Shown piece after piece: positions 17,788 to 26,743 of a stretch of 64,000 nt of DNA. The notes beneath the pieces were generated by a model. That model ran no database searches, was not told where the DNA came from, and saw only the letters and a list, made by a program, of their open reading frames with translations. Source of the DNA: Ketogulonicigenium vulgare WSH-001 (GTDB lineage Bacteria; Pseudomonadota; Alphaproteobacteria; Rhodobacterales; Rhodobacteraceae). The stretch spans positions 934,097 through 998,096 of the forward strand of contig NC_017384.1 of the NCBI RefSeq assembly GCF_000223375.1. The letters are read 5' to 3'. A program made the position numbers and the translations under genes. How positions within the stretch are numbered: the first letter of the stretch is position 1; every line of letters begins with the position of its first letter.

Positions 17788-18696
17788 TCAGTGATGCGCC
17801 GCGGCGATTCTTGCCGCCAGACGTGCATTATTCATCACCAGCGCGATATTGGCGACCAGTGACGCGCCATCCGTCAGTTCAAAAAGTCGTTGCAGCAAGA
17901 AGGGCGTGACCGCTTTTGCGGCGATAAACCCTTGATCTGCCTCGGCCAAGGCGGCGGCGATATGAGGGGCCAGAATATCAGCGGTGATCTCTGCCTCGAG
18001 CGGGATCGGGTTTGCGACCAATTGGCCGCCCGGCAGGCCCATGGCCGCGCGCATTTGGGCGGCGCGGGCGATATCGGCGGCGTCATCCATGCGCAGGGGC
18101 GCCTTGATGCCGCTGTCGCGCGACCAGAAGGCGGGCAGGTTGTCTTGGCCGAAGGCGATCACCGGCACGCCCAAAGTTTCCAGATATTCAAAGGTCTTTG
18201 GCAGATCGAGGATCGCCTTTGCCCCGGCACAAACCACAGTCACCGGCGTTTGCGCCAGTTCCGGCAGATCGGCCGAGATGTCATAGCTGGTCTCCGCGCC
18301 GCGATGGACACCGCCGATGCCGCCGGTGGCAAAGACCTTGATCCCCGCCAGATGCGCGGCGATCATCGTGGCGGCCACAGTTGTCGCGCCATTGCGCCCC
18401 ATTGCGATGCAGACCGGCATATCGGCGCGGCTGACCTTCATCACGTCTTTCAACTGGCCCAGATGATCAAGCTGCGCATCGGTCAGGCCGATATGCAGCG
18501 TGCCGTCCAGGATCGCAATGGTCGCGGGGGTGGCGCCATGAGCGCGCACTTCGGCCTCGACCAGACGTGCGGTTTCGACGTTTTGCGGAAAAGGCATGCC
18601 ATGGGTGATGATGGTGGATTCCAGCGCGACGATGGGTTGACCGGCGGCGCGGGCGGCTTCGACCTCGGGGGCGAAAACCATGGGTAGGGTCGTCAT
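17788..18696 (-). CDS. psuG: Pseudouridine-5'-phosphate glycosidase
   Basis: PsuG splits pseudouridine 5'-phosphate to uracil and ribose 5-phosphate. The family pattern is clear: VALESTIITHGMPFPQN at the start, VKVSRADMP, the GATTVAATM and FATGGIGGVHRG segments, and LVANPIP later. The 302-residue length fits. Its ATG overlaps the stop of the kinase gene upstream by four bases, so the two steps of pseudouridine breakdown are translationally coupled. Confidence 0.95.
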   Translation of the reverse strand: MTTLPMVFAPEVEAARAAGQPIVALESTIITHGMPFPQNVETARLVEAEVRAHGATPATIAILDGTLHIGLTDAQLDHLGQLKDVMKVSRADMPVCIAMGRNGATTVAATMIAAHLAGIKVFATGGIGGVHRGAETSYDISADLPELAQTPVTVVCAGAKAILDLPKTFEYLETLGVPVIAFGQDNLPAFWSRDSGIKAPLRMDDAADIARAAQMRAAMGLPGGQLVANPIPLEAEITADILAPHIAAALAEADQGFIAAKAVTPFLLQRLFELTDGASLVANIALVMNNARLAARIAAAHH

Positions 18697-19586
18697 AGGG
18701 GTGTATCTCCCGAAACGTATGTAGCGGCGGCTTTCGCAGCACGGGCAAGGCTGGTGGCCCTGTCCATTCCGGCGCGTTCGGATACGATATGCGCCGCCAT
18801 GAATGTATCACCTGCACCAGTCACGCGCGTCACCAGCACCGAAGGCGGACAATGGGTGATGATATCACCCGATAGCCCGTCCGCCGCTGCACGCCCACCG
18901 TCTGTCACCAGAACATGGGTTACGCCGCGTTGCATCAGCCCCATTGCGGCTGCGCTACTGTCGGAGAACTCGCATTGGCACAAAAGCCCGGCTTCCTCAA
19001 GATTAACGTAGAGGGTGACGCCGGGATGGCCGACCAGTGCCAAAAGCCGCTCGGCCTTGCCGGGACTTGCGGGCGCGACGCGCAGATCAGCGGCGCGAAA
19101 CAGCGGCGAATGCGCGATTGTGTGCAGCAGATCGACCGTCAGATTGCCATCAAGCGCAATCGGCCCGGACCAAGGCCGATCAAGCGTGCCCAAACGGCCA
19201 TCTTCCAGCGGGCGCAGGATCTTGGCGCCGGCCGCTTCCAGCGAGTGCGCATCGGCGATTGCGGCGATCAGGCCATTTGCACCCTCGACCGCCATATAGC
19301 GGTCGGTTGGCAGATCTTCCGAGCGATAGGCATAATCGGTGATGATGCCAAAGGTCTCAGCCTCGGACAGCAGGGCATCGCCCTCGGCGTCGCGACCGGT
19401 GGCGCAAAGGACGGCGGGGGCCATACCGAAACGGCCCAGCGTCATGGCAATATTCATAGCAACGCCGCCGGGCAGGCGGGTAATGCGCCCCGGCACGTCA
19501 GACCCCAGCCGCATGTGGCTGGCACTGCGGCCGATAATGTCCCATAGGACGGCGCCGATACAAAGGATATCAGGTGTTTTTTCCAT
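18693..19586 (-). CDS. psuK: PfkB-family sugar kinase, probable pseudouridine kinase
   Basis: This is a ribokinase-type kinase. The N-terminal glycine motif (RLPGGVAMNIAMTLGRFG) and the C-terminal catalytic signature (RVTGAGDTFMAAHI) are present, with the catalytic aspartate in GAGD. Coupling to psuG by a 4-base overlap strongly suggests pseudouridine as substrate, giving the 5'-phosphate used by PsuG. The start is taken at ATG 19586 (MEKTPDILCIGA, 297 residues); the frame is open to 19646 but the extra residues do not resemble the family. Confidence 0.87.
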   Translation of the reverse strand: MEKTPDILCIGAVLWDIIGRSASHMRLGSDVPGRITRLPGGVAMNIAMTLGRFGMAPAVLCATGRDAEGDALLSEAETFGIITDYAYRSEDLPTDRYMAVEGANGLIAAIADAHSLEAAGAKILRPLEDGRLGTLDRPWSGPIALDGNLTVDLLHTIAHSPLFRAADLRVAPASPGKAERLLALVGHPGVTLYVNLEEAGLLCQCEFSDSSAAAMGLMQRGVTHVLVTDGGRAAADGLSGDIITHCPPSVLVTRVTGAGDTFMAAHIVSERAGMDRATSLARAAKAAATYVSGDTPL

Positions 19587-19771
19587 AGCTTTAGATGCCG
19601 CGACGCGCGGATTTGCGCAAGTGGGCCTATGGACAAGGGCGTGCACTTCGGCTAATGGGGCGTCACTTCACAGGCGAAGGCGGGTCGAGCAGGGAGAAAT
19701 CCTGCAAGGTCCACCGGTTGGGGGAAACCCTGAACCCTTCGTCTAGGCCATAAAACCGGAAAGGAAAGAAC

Positions 19772-20569
19772 ATGGCTCTTCCCGAGTTCACCATGCGCCA
19801 GCTGCTTGAGGCAGGCGTTCACTTTGGTCACCAAACCTCGCGCTGGAACCCCCGTATGGGCGAGTTCATCTACGGCTCGCGTAATGGTATCCACATTCTT
19901 GACCTGACGCAGACTGTCCCGCTGCTGGACAAAGCCCTGCAAGTCGTGCGCGACACCGTCGCCCGTGGCGGCCGTGTGCTGTTCGTCGGCACCAAGCGTC
20001 AGGCTCAATCGGCAATCGCCGATGCTGCTGAAAAGTCGGCACAATACTACATCAACCACCGTTGGCTGGGCGGCACGCTGACCAACTGGCAGACCATCAG
20101 CCAGCGCATTCAGGCCCTGAAGCAGATCGACGAATACTCGGATCGTGGCTTTGAAGGCATGACCAAGAAAGAGCGTCTGGGTCTTGAGCGCGAGCAGGCC
20201 AAACTGCAAGCCTCGCTGGGCGGCATCCGCGAAATGGGTGGCGTTCCTGACCTGCTGTTCGTCATCGACGTCAACAAAGAGCAACTGGCCATCAAAGAAG
20301 CCAACAAGCTGGGTATCCCGGTTGTGGCGATCGTTGACACCAACTGCTCGCCCGAAGGCGTTGACTATGTGATCCCGGGTAACGACGATGCCGCACGCGC
20401 CATCGCTCTTTACACCGACCTGATCGCACGCGCGGCTCTGGACGGTATGGATGCACAGCTGGGCGCCGCTGGCGTCGATCTGGGCGCCATGGAAGTGCTG
20501 GCAGAAGCAACCGTGGCTGAAGAAGCCGCTGCCGCCGCCGCTGTCGCTGCTGCTGGCGAGCAAGCCTAA
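19772..20569 (+). CDS. rpsB: 30S ribosomal protein S2
   Basis: S2 is a 30S protein with the conserved start ([24 protein letters not shown]), the [16 protein letters not shown] and [13 protein letters not shown] blocks, and the late [26 protein letters not shown] motif. It has 265 residues with an alanine-rich tail. AAAGGA precedes the ATG. Codon choice is biased as expected for a high-expression gene. The 125-base leader from 19647 is GC-rich and may carry control elements, but no known motif was recognised. tsf follows in one operon. Confidence 0.98.
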   Translation: MALPEFTMRQLLEAGVHFGHQTSRWNPRMGEFIYGSRNGIHILDLTQTVPLLDKALQVVRDTVARGGRVLFVGTKRQAQSAIADAAEKSAQYYINHRWLGGTLTNWQTISQRIQALKQIDEYSDRGFEGMTKKERLGLEREQAKLQASLGGIREMGGVPDLLFVIDVNKEQLAIKEANKLGIPVVAIVDTNCSPEGVDYVIPGNDDAARAIALYTDLIARAALDGMDAQLGAAGVDLGAMEVLAEATVAEEAAAAAAVAAAGEQA

Positions 20570-20587
20570 GGCTTTCGCGAAACTGTC

Positions 20588-20610
20588 GGGTAGGGGGCTT
20601 ACTCCTACCC
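20588..20610 (+). terminator. rpsB-tsf intergenic hairpin (possible attenuator)
   Basis: GGGTAGGGG at 20588-20596 pairs with CTCCTACCC at 20602-20610 (one G-U). It lies 18 bases after rpsB and lacks a T run. Hairpins here are known to adjust tsf relative to rpsB in other bacteria; that role is inferred. Confidence 0.5.
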
Positions 20611-20638
20611 GCACCCAACCCATTTGATGGAGATGACC

Positions 20639-21547
20639 ATGTCGATCACCGCCGCAATGGTTAAAGAGCTGCGCGAAATGACGGGCGCAGGCATGATGGA
20701 TGTCAAAAAAGCTCTGACCGAAACCGATGGCAATATGGAAGCTGCAACCGACTGGCTGCGCACCAAAGGCCTGGCTAAAGCCGCTAAAAAAGCTGATCGC
20801 GTCGCTGCTGAAGGTCTGATCGGCGTTGCCGTTTCGGGCGGTCGCGGTGTTGCTGTCGAGATCAACTCGGAAACGGACTTCGTTGGCAAAAACGTCGACT
20901 TCCAAAACCTGGTGCGTGATATCACCAAGGTTGCACTGGAAACCGGCGAGACCGTTGAAGTGCTGAAAGCCACCCAGCTGAACGGCCAGACCGTTGCTGA
21001 CGTGCTGACCGACGCTATCGCACGTATCGGCGAAAACCTGAACCTGCGCCGCTTGCACGTTCTGGAAGGCACGACCATCGTGTCCTATGTTCACAACGCT
21101 GCTGCCGAGGGCCTTGGCCGTATCGGCGTGCTGGTTGCGCTGAACGGTCCCGAAGACAAAGCGCTGGAAATCGGCAAGCAATTCGCAATGCACATCGCTG
21201 CAACTGCACCGCTGGCGCTGTCGGAAGCTGACGTCGACGCTGCTGTGCTCGAGCGCGAATTGGCTGTTCAAACCCAGAAAGCACTGGAAGAGAACGCCGA
21301 ATCCGCCAAGCCCAAGCCTGATGCTGTGATCCACAACAACATCATCCCGGGCCGCATGAAGAAGTTCCTGTCGGAAGTGACGCTGCTGAACCAAGCCTTC
21401 GTCATCAACCCCGACCTGACCGTTGCGCAAGCTGCGGCAGAGGCGGGCGTCGAGATCACCGGCTATGCCCGCGTCGCTGTCGGCGAAGGCATCGAGAAAG
21501 TCGAAGAAGATTTCGCTGCTGAAGTTGCAAAGACGCTGCAAGGCTGA
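20639..21547 (+). CDS. tsf: Elongation factor Ts
   Basis: EF-Ts recharges EF-Tu with GTP. The conserved N-terminus ([24 protein letters not shown]), the RVAAEGLIG block, ETDFVGKN and the late VTLLNQAFV segment are all seen. The start is ATG 20639 because GGAG lies 6 bases upstream; the earlier TTG/ATG codons fall within that site. The protein has 302 residues. Confidence 0.97.
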   Translation: MSITAAMVKELREMTGAGMMDVKKALTETDGNMEAATDWLRTKGLAKAAKKADRVAAEGLIGVAVSGGRGVAVEINSETDFVGKNVDFQNLVRDITKVALETGETVEVLKATQLNGQTVADVLTDAIARIGENLNLRRLHVLEGTTIVSYVHNAAAEGLGRIGVLVALNGPEDKALEIGKQFAMHIAATAPLALSEADVDAAVLERELAVQTQKALEENAESAKPKPDAVIHNNIIPGRMKKFLSEVTLLNQAFVINPDLTVAQAAAEAGVEITGYARVAVGEGIEKVEEDFAAEVAKTLQG

Positions 21548-21575
21548 TTTGCGCTGAAAAGCGTTGAAAATAAGG

Positions 21576-21607
21576 CGCCGCGTGGGTTCATCCTGCGCGG
21601 CGTTTTT
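21576..21607 (+). terminator. Rho-independent terminator after tsf
   Basis: CGCCGCG (21576-21582) pairs with CGCGGCG (21596-21602), followed by TTTTT. Confidence 0.85.
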
Positions 21608-21609
21608 CG

Positions 21610-21737
21610 TTAATATTACATAATATTGATTATGCGAATAACATATAGGCTTAGAAGGGCAAGGAACCCCTCGCTCCTGCCTTGAAATCAACGAAATTAC
21701 GAAAAAATTGCATCTAATCAATATTATGTAATATTAA
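21610..21737. repeat. 128-bp AT-rich element with 23-bp perfect inverted repeats
   Basis: The arms 21610-21632 and 21715-21737 are perfect reverse complements with no mismatch, and each outer end reads TTAA. The roughly 82-base interior has a possible inner fold (CAAGG ... CCTTG). Arms are almost pure A/T inside a GC-rich chromosome. It has no coding capacity. It could be a miniature inverted-repeat element, an operator pair or a structured RNA. No second copy was seen in this window, and no target-site duplication is evident beyond the TTAA ends. Confidence 0.8.
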
Positions 21738-21743
21738 AGCAAT

Positions 21744-21771
21744 TGGCGCTGCAGCATAGGCCGCAGCGCCA
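21744..21771 (-). terminator. Terminator hairpin for the ABC/DUF1501 operon
   Basis: TGGCGCTGC (21744-21752) pairs perfectly with 21763-21771 over a 10-base loop. It lies just after the minus-strand binding-protein stop and is followed on that strand by an A/T-rich tail (ATTGCTTTAAT). Confidence 0.65.
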
Positions 21772-21778
21772 GTTAAAA

Positions 21779-22810
21779 TCAGTTACGTGCGTCGAATGCG
21801 TCGCCCGTTGCAACGCCCAGCTGCGCAATCGCCGCATCGGTAAAGCGGAAATCAACAAGATCCTGCGTGCCCAGCACGGGCGTGTTGGCGAAATCGGCGC
21901 CTTGATAGATGAACGCGATCGACCCGCTCAGATCCTCCTCGCCAAGACAGCCGTTCACGCACCAGCGACGAGCAAGGATCTGAACCGTCCGCTCCAGGCT
22001 TTCGCGCGACAGATCGCTGCGCGCAGCTGCCGCGGCATCGACCCATGCTTCGGGATTGGCGCGCATGTCACGCGACACTTCGATCAGAGCTGCTGTAAAA
22101 CGCTCGACCGCGTCGGCTTTCTCTTCCAGCACTGGCTCGAGACCCGCGACGAATTTAGACAGCGCCGGCGCGCGTTGCGAGAAGTCATCCGGATTGACCA
22201 GAACATGGATGCCTTCGGTGCCAGCGATCGACGAATATGTGCCAAAGGACACCGTTGTCGCATCAACCCGGCCAGCCGCCAGCGCATGGACGCGCACATC
22301 CGGCGCACCGATGGCGACGTAGTTGAGCGATGCCGGATCCACATCATAGCCGCGCGTTACGGCTTGGGTCAGCGTATGATCAAGGCTGCCGTTGTCCGCG
22401 ATGGCAAAGCTGCGGCCCGACAGATCCGCGACGGTTTCAATATCGGATTTCGCCGCAATCAGGAATGCGCTGCCGATGGATACGGCCACAACGCCGCGCA
22501 CCGGGATGTCGTTTTCGGCGCGCAGACGGATGGCGGCATCAATGCTGATATCGGCCAGATCCACATCACCCGAACGCAGGGCCGCAACAGCCTGCGGCGT
22601 GCCGTCAAGCGTAATGAAGTTCACATCAACGCCGTGACGCTCAAAGTACCCCATGCTTTCGGCCAGACGAAACGCCGAGGCATTGGTCACGTTGAAGTTA
22701 GCATCGATCACGGCCAGCGCCACGTTCAGCTGCGGATTGGCGTCCTGCGCGGCCAACGGGCCAGCGGCAACCAGAGCGGCCAAAGCCACGCCAAGAGAAA
22801 GCTTCTTCAT
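21779..22810 (-). CDS. ABC transporter substrate-binding protein, NMT1/SsuA-like
   Basis: This is a periplasmic receptor of 343 residues with a Sec signal peptide (KKLSLGVALAALVAAGPLAAQ). The body follows the NMT1/SsuA/TauA pattern: LNVALAVIDANFNVTNASAFRLAESMGYFERHGVDV, then SGDVDLADISIDAAIRL and LSGRSFAIADNGS. Such proteins bind sulfonates, nitrate, pyrimidine-like or aromatic ligands; the ligand here is unknown. It is the last gene of a minus-strand run whose permease and ATPase lie 3 kb upstream, beyond a DUF1501/DUF1800 pair. A cysteine pair (WCVNGC) in the C-domain may form a disulfide. Confidence 0.86.
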   Translation of the reverse strand: MKKLSLGVALAALVAAGPLAAQDANPQLNVALAVIDANFNVTNASAFRLAESMGYFERHGVDVNFITLDGTPQAVAALRSGDVDLADISIDAAIRLRAENDIPVRGVVAVSIGSAFLIAAKSDIETVADLSGRSFAIADNGSLDHTLTQAVTRGYDVDPASLNYVAIGAPDVRVHALAAGRVDATTVSFGTYSSIAGTEGIHVLVNPDDFSQRAPALSKFVAGLEPVLEEKADAVERFTAALIEVSRDMRANPEAWVDAAAAARSDLSRESLERTVQILARRWCVNGCLGEEDLSGSIAFIYQGADFANTPVLGTQDLVDFRFTDAAIAQLGVATGDAFDARN

Positions 22811-22849
22811 TCTTCACTCCTCGTGTGAATATCACACGGTTAGATGTTG

Positions 22850-24085
22850 TTATTGTTTAAACATTTTGAAGGGTGAAAAGTCGTCGTGCAGCACCTGCGA
22901 GACTTTGTCATGCCCCATCCATCCCTTGATCAAGGTTGAATATATCCGCCTGAAATCAGTGGTATATTTCAGATTGCCATCATCCAGATCACTCAAGCTG
23001 GGCATTGCGCCATAGTGCCCGCCCAAAACGGGCTTGCCGATGATGAAGGCGGGCCCAGCGGTGCCGTGATCGGTGCCGAGGCTGGTGTTTTCCGCGACGC
23101 GGCGACCGAATTCGCTAAAGACCATGACCACGACATCATCGCCCCGCCCTAGCCGCTCCATATCCGCGACGAAGGCCGCGATGTGATCGGATGTATAGGA
23201 CCACAGCCGCGCATGAAGATCGCCCTGGTAAACATGCGTATCAAAAGCATTATTGCGATACGGCACATAGTAAACGCGGGTCGGGAAGTCGGCGGCGACC
23301 AGCGCGGCCACGCGTTCAAGGCCAAAGCGGACAAGGCCGTAATCCACCGGCGTCGCATAGGCATTCCACGCATCGCGCACCAGCTGTTCGGACTGGCTGG
23401 CGCTGGCGGCGATATCCATCATGAAATCAAGCGATGCGTTCCCTGCCCCGTTGCTGCGCCGGTCAATCGCCTCCATCACATCGGCCTGTTCGTGATAGGC
23501 GCGGCGGGTGAACTTTTCGGGCGCGTCGAACACCAGCGGCACATGGTTCATCGCCCGCACCGCAAGGGATTGATGATCATCAATATTCACCAGCAGATTG
23601 GCATTATGCCCCAGCGGGTCCAGCGCATCCGCCATCCGACCCAGCCAGCCATAGGCCTCGCCACTATTGGGCGCGCCGGTCTGCCAAAAGGCCATGGACG
23701 AGAAATGCGAAAAGCTGGGCTGATCATAGCCGACGCCGTGGATCAGGCCCATATTGCCGTCTTTGAACAGCCGCTCGAACCCGGTCATCGTCTTTTGAAA
23801 GCCGAATGTGTCGTCGATGGGGATCAGGTTGTTCTTGCGGATACCCAAATGGGGGCGCGCGTTATAATAAGCGTCGTTTTGATAGGGAATGACCGTGTTC
23901 AACCCGTCATTGCCGCCAGAAAGTTCAACAATCACAAGGATCTTGTCGCCCTGATCGCGCCCCGCGACCTTTGAGAAGACCGGCGAGGTCGTGATGCCGC
24001 CTGCCCCCTCCATCACAAGGCTGCTATAGCCGTCGCGGATCAGGCCATCGCGTTCGGCACTGGTGAGTTTGGGTGTCTTTGCCAT
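22850..24085 (-). CDS. DUF1501 family protein
   Basis: The 411-residue protein matches DUF1501, a family related to the sulfatase/alkaline-phosphatase superfamily with no settled function. Seen: ILVIVELSGGNDGLNTVIPYQNDAYYNARP at residues about 48-77, HFSSMAFWQTG, VVVMVFSEFGRRVAEN and TDHGTAGPAFIIG, whose aspartate-histidine pair may bind metal. Most relatives have a Tat signal; here the N-terminus (AKTPKLTSAERDGLIRDG) has none, so export is unclear. It lies 24 bases after the DUF1800 gene, its usual partner, and 39 bases before the ABC binding-protein gene. Confidence 0.87.
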   Translation of the reverse strand: MAKTPKLTSAERDGLIRDGYSSLVMEGAGGITTSPVFSKVAGRDQGDKILVIVELSGGNDGLNTVIPYQNDAYYNARPHLGIRKNNLIPIDDTFGFQKTMTGFERLFKDGNMGLIHGVGYDQPSFSHFSSMAFWQTGAPNSGEAYGWLGRMADALDPLGHNANLLVNIDDHQSLAVRAMNHVPLVFDAPEKFTRRAYHEQADVMEAIDRRSNGAGNASLDFMMDIAASASQSEQLVRDAWNAYATPVDYGLVRFGLERVAALVAADFPTRVYYVPYRNNAFDTHVYQGDLHARLWSYTSDHIAAFVADMERLGRGDDVVVMVFSEFGRRVAENTSLGTDHGTAGPAFIIGKPVLGGHYGAMPSLSDLDDGNLKYTTDFRRIYSTLIKGWMGHDKVSQVLHDDFSPFKMFKQ

Positions 24086-24109
24086 CTGTCGTCTCCCGCT
24101 GCGCCTGGC

Positions 24110-25846
24110 TCAGGCGAGTTGGTATTGGGGCGAGCTCATGATCCCGTGTGCGATCAGCCGCAGCGGGTGTTCCATGTAACTCTGTGCATCGGCGAGGTTT
24201 TCTGTGCCTAGCTGTTCATTCAGCGATGTGATCAGGCTGGTGCGCACGCTGTCGGGCAGCGCAACCTGAAGAAAGCGGACCATCAGCACATCGACGGCGT
24301 CGCCGGTCGTTGTTGCGCCCGCGTCGCGCACCATATCGGACAGGCTGAAATCGGCGGCGCTGCGGGGTATGGGCTTCACGCGGCGCATCGCCTCTTGCCA
24401 GCCCATCAGACTGGCGTAGCGGGTGTTGAATGTCTCGCGCAGACCGGCGGAGGAACTGGGCGCGGCGCCATCTTCCAGCGTTGCGGCGGTAATTTCCATA
24501 CCGGCATTGATGTTACGGTTCACGCGGCGGACCTCTGCGCCCGGGTTCAGCTGCGGATCGCGGAAGCTGATCATATCGGGGAACAGCACGTCTTGCGCGA
24601 AATTGCCGCGCTCGAACAACAGGCCCGGCGTGATCCACGACCGCCCCTCGCCCCAGCCCGCAACCGTCGGCGGGTAAAGCAGCACCTGCCCCAGCACCTT
24701 GCCGACCGATCCCGCATCGGGCACGCCGGGCAGCGCGCGGACACCCAGCTTGCGATAGGTCGAGATGATCAGCTCGGTCGGAGATTTGATATGCGTGCCC
24801 ACCGAGGGCGCGGCATAGAAATCCTGCGACAGGAAAATCGCGCGCAGAAATGGCGTGATCTGGTAATCGCCATCGCGCAGCAGCGCGCCCAAGCGTTCGG
24901 CAAAAGCGGGCGAGACTTCCTCGCGCACGAAAAAGCGATAGATTTTCAGGGCGATATAGATCGCCGTCTGCTTTTGATCCAGGATGATGCGCAGGATGTC
25001 ATCGCCGTCAAACGGCCCCACCTGCCCCAGAAAATGCTTGTCGCCCGCGTCGTGTTTCTCGGGGTCGATCACGAAGGTCAGATCGTCATTGCCCCAGCCG
25101 GTAAAGGCGCGGGCCGCCTCGCGGATGTCGTCCTCAGTGTAATTGCCGACGCCCATGGTGAAGAGTTCCATGACCTCGCGGCCGAAATTCTCGTTCGGGG
25201 CGCCTTTGACGTTCTGCGCGGCGTCCAGAAACACCAGCATCGCCGGGTCTTTGGCGATGGCGCTCAGCAGATCGCGGAACGACCCAAGCCCGCCCGCGTG
25301 CAGCGTTTTTAGCTGCAGCTGGATCTTGCGGTAATCGCGCAGCTTTTCTTCGCTGGTGGCGAAATGGCCGTGCCAGAACAGCGCCATTTTTTCCTGCAGC
25401 GGATGGTTTGATCGCACCATGCGGTCCATCCACCAGTTCGCCAGCCGGTGCGTTTCCAGCACGGTGGCGCGCAGCCAGTAAAAGAACCGATCCGTCACAG
25501 GTTGCAGCGGACGACTGCCGCCGGGTTTGACGGCCACCCCCATCGCCCAGCCGGTGCGTTCGGCCAATGCGGTCGCGGCGGGACGGCTGACGGGAAAATC
25601 TTTCAGCGTTTCATCCCAAATGGGTGATGCGTCAAAGGGTTGCAGATCGGATGTGCCCGCGCCCAGCAGCAGATGCTCGACCGCAGCTTGGGGCGTCATC
25701 GCAGCAAGATCGGCGATATCGCTCGGCGTTCCGCCAAATCCTGCGCGTTCCAGCAGATGGCTGGCGCGCGCCGCCGTCCAGTCCGAGGGGGTGATCTGGG
25801 TCAAATCCTCGGCCCCGGCAGGGTTATGCGAAAGCAGCGTATCCAT
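24110..25846 (-). CDS. DUF1800 family protein
   Basis: The 578-residue protein matches DUF1800: ASHLLERAGFGGTPSDIADLAAMTPQ near the start, WMDRMVRSNHPLQEKMALFWHGHFATS, and NENFGREVMELFTMGVGNYTEDDIREAARAFTGW in the middle. The function is unknown; the family nearly always sits beside DUF1501, as here. No signal peptide is visible. ATG 25846 is chosen because AAGGGA lies 6 bases upstream. A 12-bp inverted repeat stands between it and the ATPase gene. Confidence 0.87.
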   Translation of the reverse strand: MDTLLSHNPAGAEDLTQITPSDWTAARASHLLERAGFGGTPSDIADLAAMTPQAAVEHLLLGAGTSDLQPFDASPIWDETLKDFPVSRPAATALAERTGWAMGVAVKPGGSRPLQPVTDRFFYWLRATVLETHRLANWWMDRMVRSNHPLQEKMALFWHGHFATSEEKLRDYRKIQLQLKTLHAGGLGSFRDLLSAIAKDPAMLVFLDAAQNVKGAPNENFGREVMELFTMGVGNYTEDDIREAARAFTGWGNDDLTFVIDPEKHDAGDKHFLGQVGPFDGDDILRIILDQKQTAIYIALKIYRFFVREEVSPAFAERLGALLRDGDYQITPFLRAIFLSQDFYAAPSVGTHIKSPTELIISTYRKLGVRALPGVPDAGSVGKVLGQVLLYPPTVAGWGEGRSWITPGLLFERGNFAQDVLFPDMISFRDPQLNPGAEVRRVNRNINAGMEITAATLEDGAAPSSSAGLRETFNTRYASLMGWQEAMRRVKPIPRSAADFSLSDMVRDAGATTTGDAVDVLMVRFLQVALPDSVRTSLITSLNEQLGTENLADAQSYMEHPLRLIAHGIMSSPQYQLA

Positions 25847-25923
25847 TGGTCTTCCCTTGTGCATCAACCTGATAGGCTGACGCGCGAAGACCTAATCCGC
25901 CTGCGACCTACTGTCGCCCTATT

Positions 25924-25950
25924 CACCCCATAGGATTATCCTATGGGGTG
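25924..25950 (-). promoter_or_regulatory. 12-bp perfect inverted repeat at the ATPase stop
   Basis: CACCCCATAGGA (25924-25935) and TCCTATGGGGTG (25939-25950) are perfect complements around TTA and include the ATPase stop codon. No T run follows on either strand. It could be an operator, a processing hairpin or an attenuator separating the transporter genes from DUF1800/DUF1501. Confidence 0.55.
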
Positions 25951-26741
25951 TCATCAAACGCCCGCGCCAGTTCCTCTAGCACCGCGCCATCGCCTGCCAT
26001 GCCGTGAATCCGGTCCCATAGCTGGGCGCGCAGGCTGGTAAAGGCCGCGCTTGCTCGAATATCGCCGTCCCAGCGCGCCTCTGGCAGATCGACATCGACA
26101 ATGGTATCGATGCGGCCCGGGCGTGGTTTCAGCATCACGATGCGCTGCGACAGCAGGATCGCCTCGTCGATATCATGAGTGACAAAGACAACGGCCATGC
26201 GTCTGCGCGCCCACATACGGGCAAGCTCGGCGCGCAAAGTCTCGCGCGTCATGGCGTCGAGTGCGGCAAAAGGCTCGTCCATCAGCAGCACCTCTGGCTC
26301 GACCGCCAAAGCGCGGGCAAGGCCGACGCGCTGCTGCATCCCGCCCGAAAGTTCATGCGGGAAAGCGTCCGCGAAATCGCGCAGGCCCACCGCACCCAGC
26401 AAAGCCTGCGCGCGGGGCAAGCGGTCTTTGCGGGCCATGCCGCGCAGGCCAAGGACGAAGGTGATATTTTCCGCCACAGATTTCCACGGCAGCAGGCGCG
26501 CGGATTGGAACACCATGGCCATATCCGCCTCGGGCGACGGCGCTTTGCCCTTGTACAGCACCTGCCCCGCATCGGGCGTGATCAGCCCGTTGATCAGGCG
26601 CAGCAGGGTGGTTTTGCCGCAACCGCTGGGCCCGACCAGACTGACAAATTCGCCAGCGCGAATATCCAGCGAGATATTTTCCAGCGCGACAACCTTGCCG
26701 TCTTTAAAGGTTTTATCGACATTTTTCAGGGAAATCAGCAT
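25941..26741 (-). CDS. ABC transporter ATP-binding protein, SsuB/TauB-like
   Basis: The 266-residue ATPase has Walker A (GPSGCGKTT) near residue 38, Q-loop VFQSARLLPWKS, signature LSGGMQQRV, Walker B VLLMDEPFAALDA and the switch histidine in VFVTHDIDEA. This is the nitrate/sulfonate/taurine class. It follows the permease by two bases and would drive import of the ligand bound by the protein encoded at 21779-22810. Confidence 0.92.
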   Translation of the reverse strand: MLISLKNVDKTFKDGKVVALENISLDIRAGEFVSLVGPSGCGKTTLLRLINGLITPDAGQVLYKGKAPSPEADMAMVFQSARLLPWKSVAENITFVLGLRGMARKDRLPRAQALLGAVGLRDFADAFPHELSGGMQQRVGLARALAVEPEVLLMDEPFAALDAMTRETLRAELARMWARRRMAVVFVTHDIDEAILLSQRIVMLKPRPGRIDTIVDVDLPEARWDGDIRASAAFTSLRAQLWDRIHGMAGDGAVLEELARAFDDTP

Positions 26742-26743
26742 GT

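Noticed and set aside
19652..21721. 689-codon minus-strand frame opposite rpsB-tsf
   Set aside because: rpsB and tsf are certain; no family motif occurs in the antisense frame.
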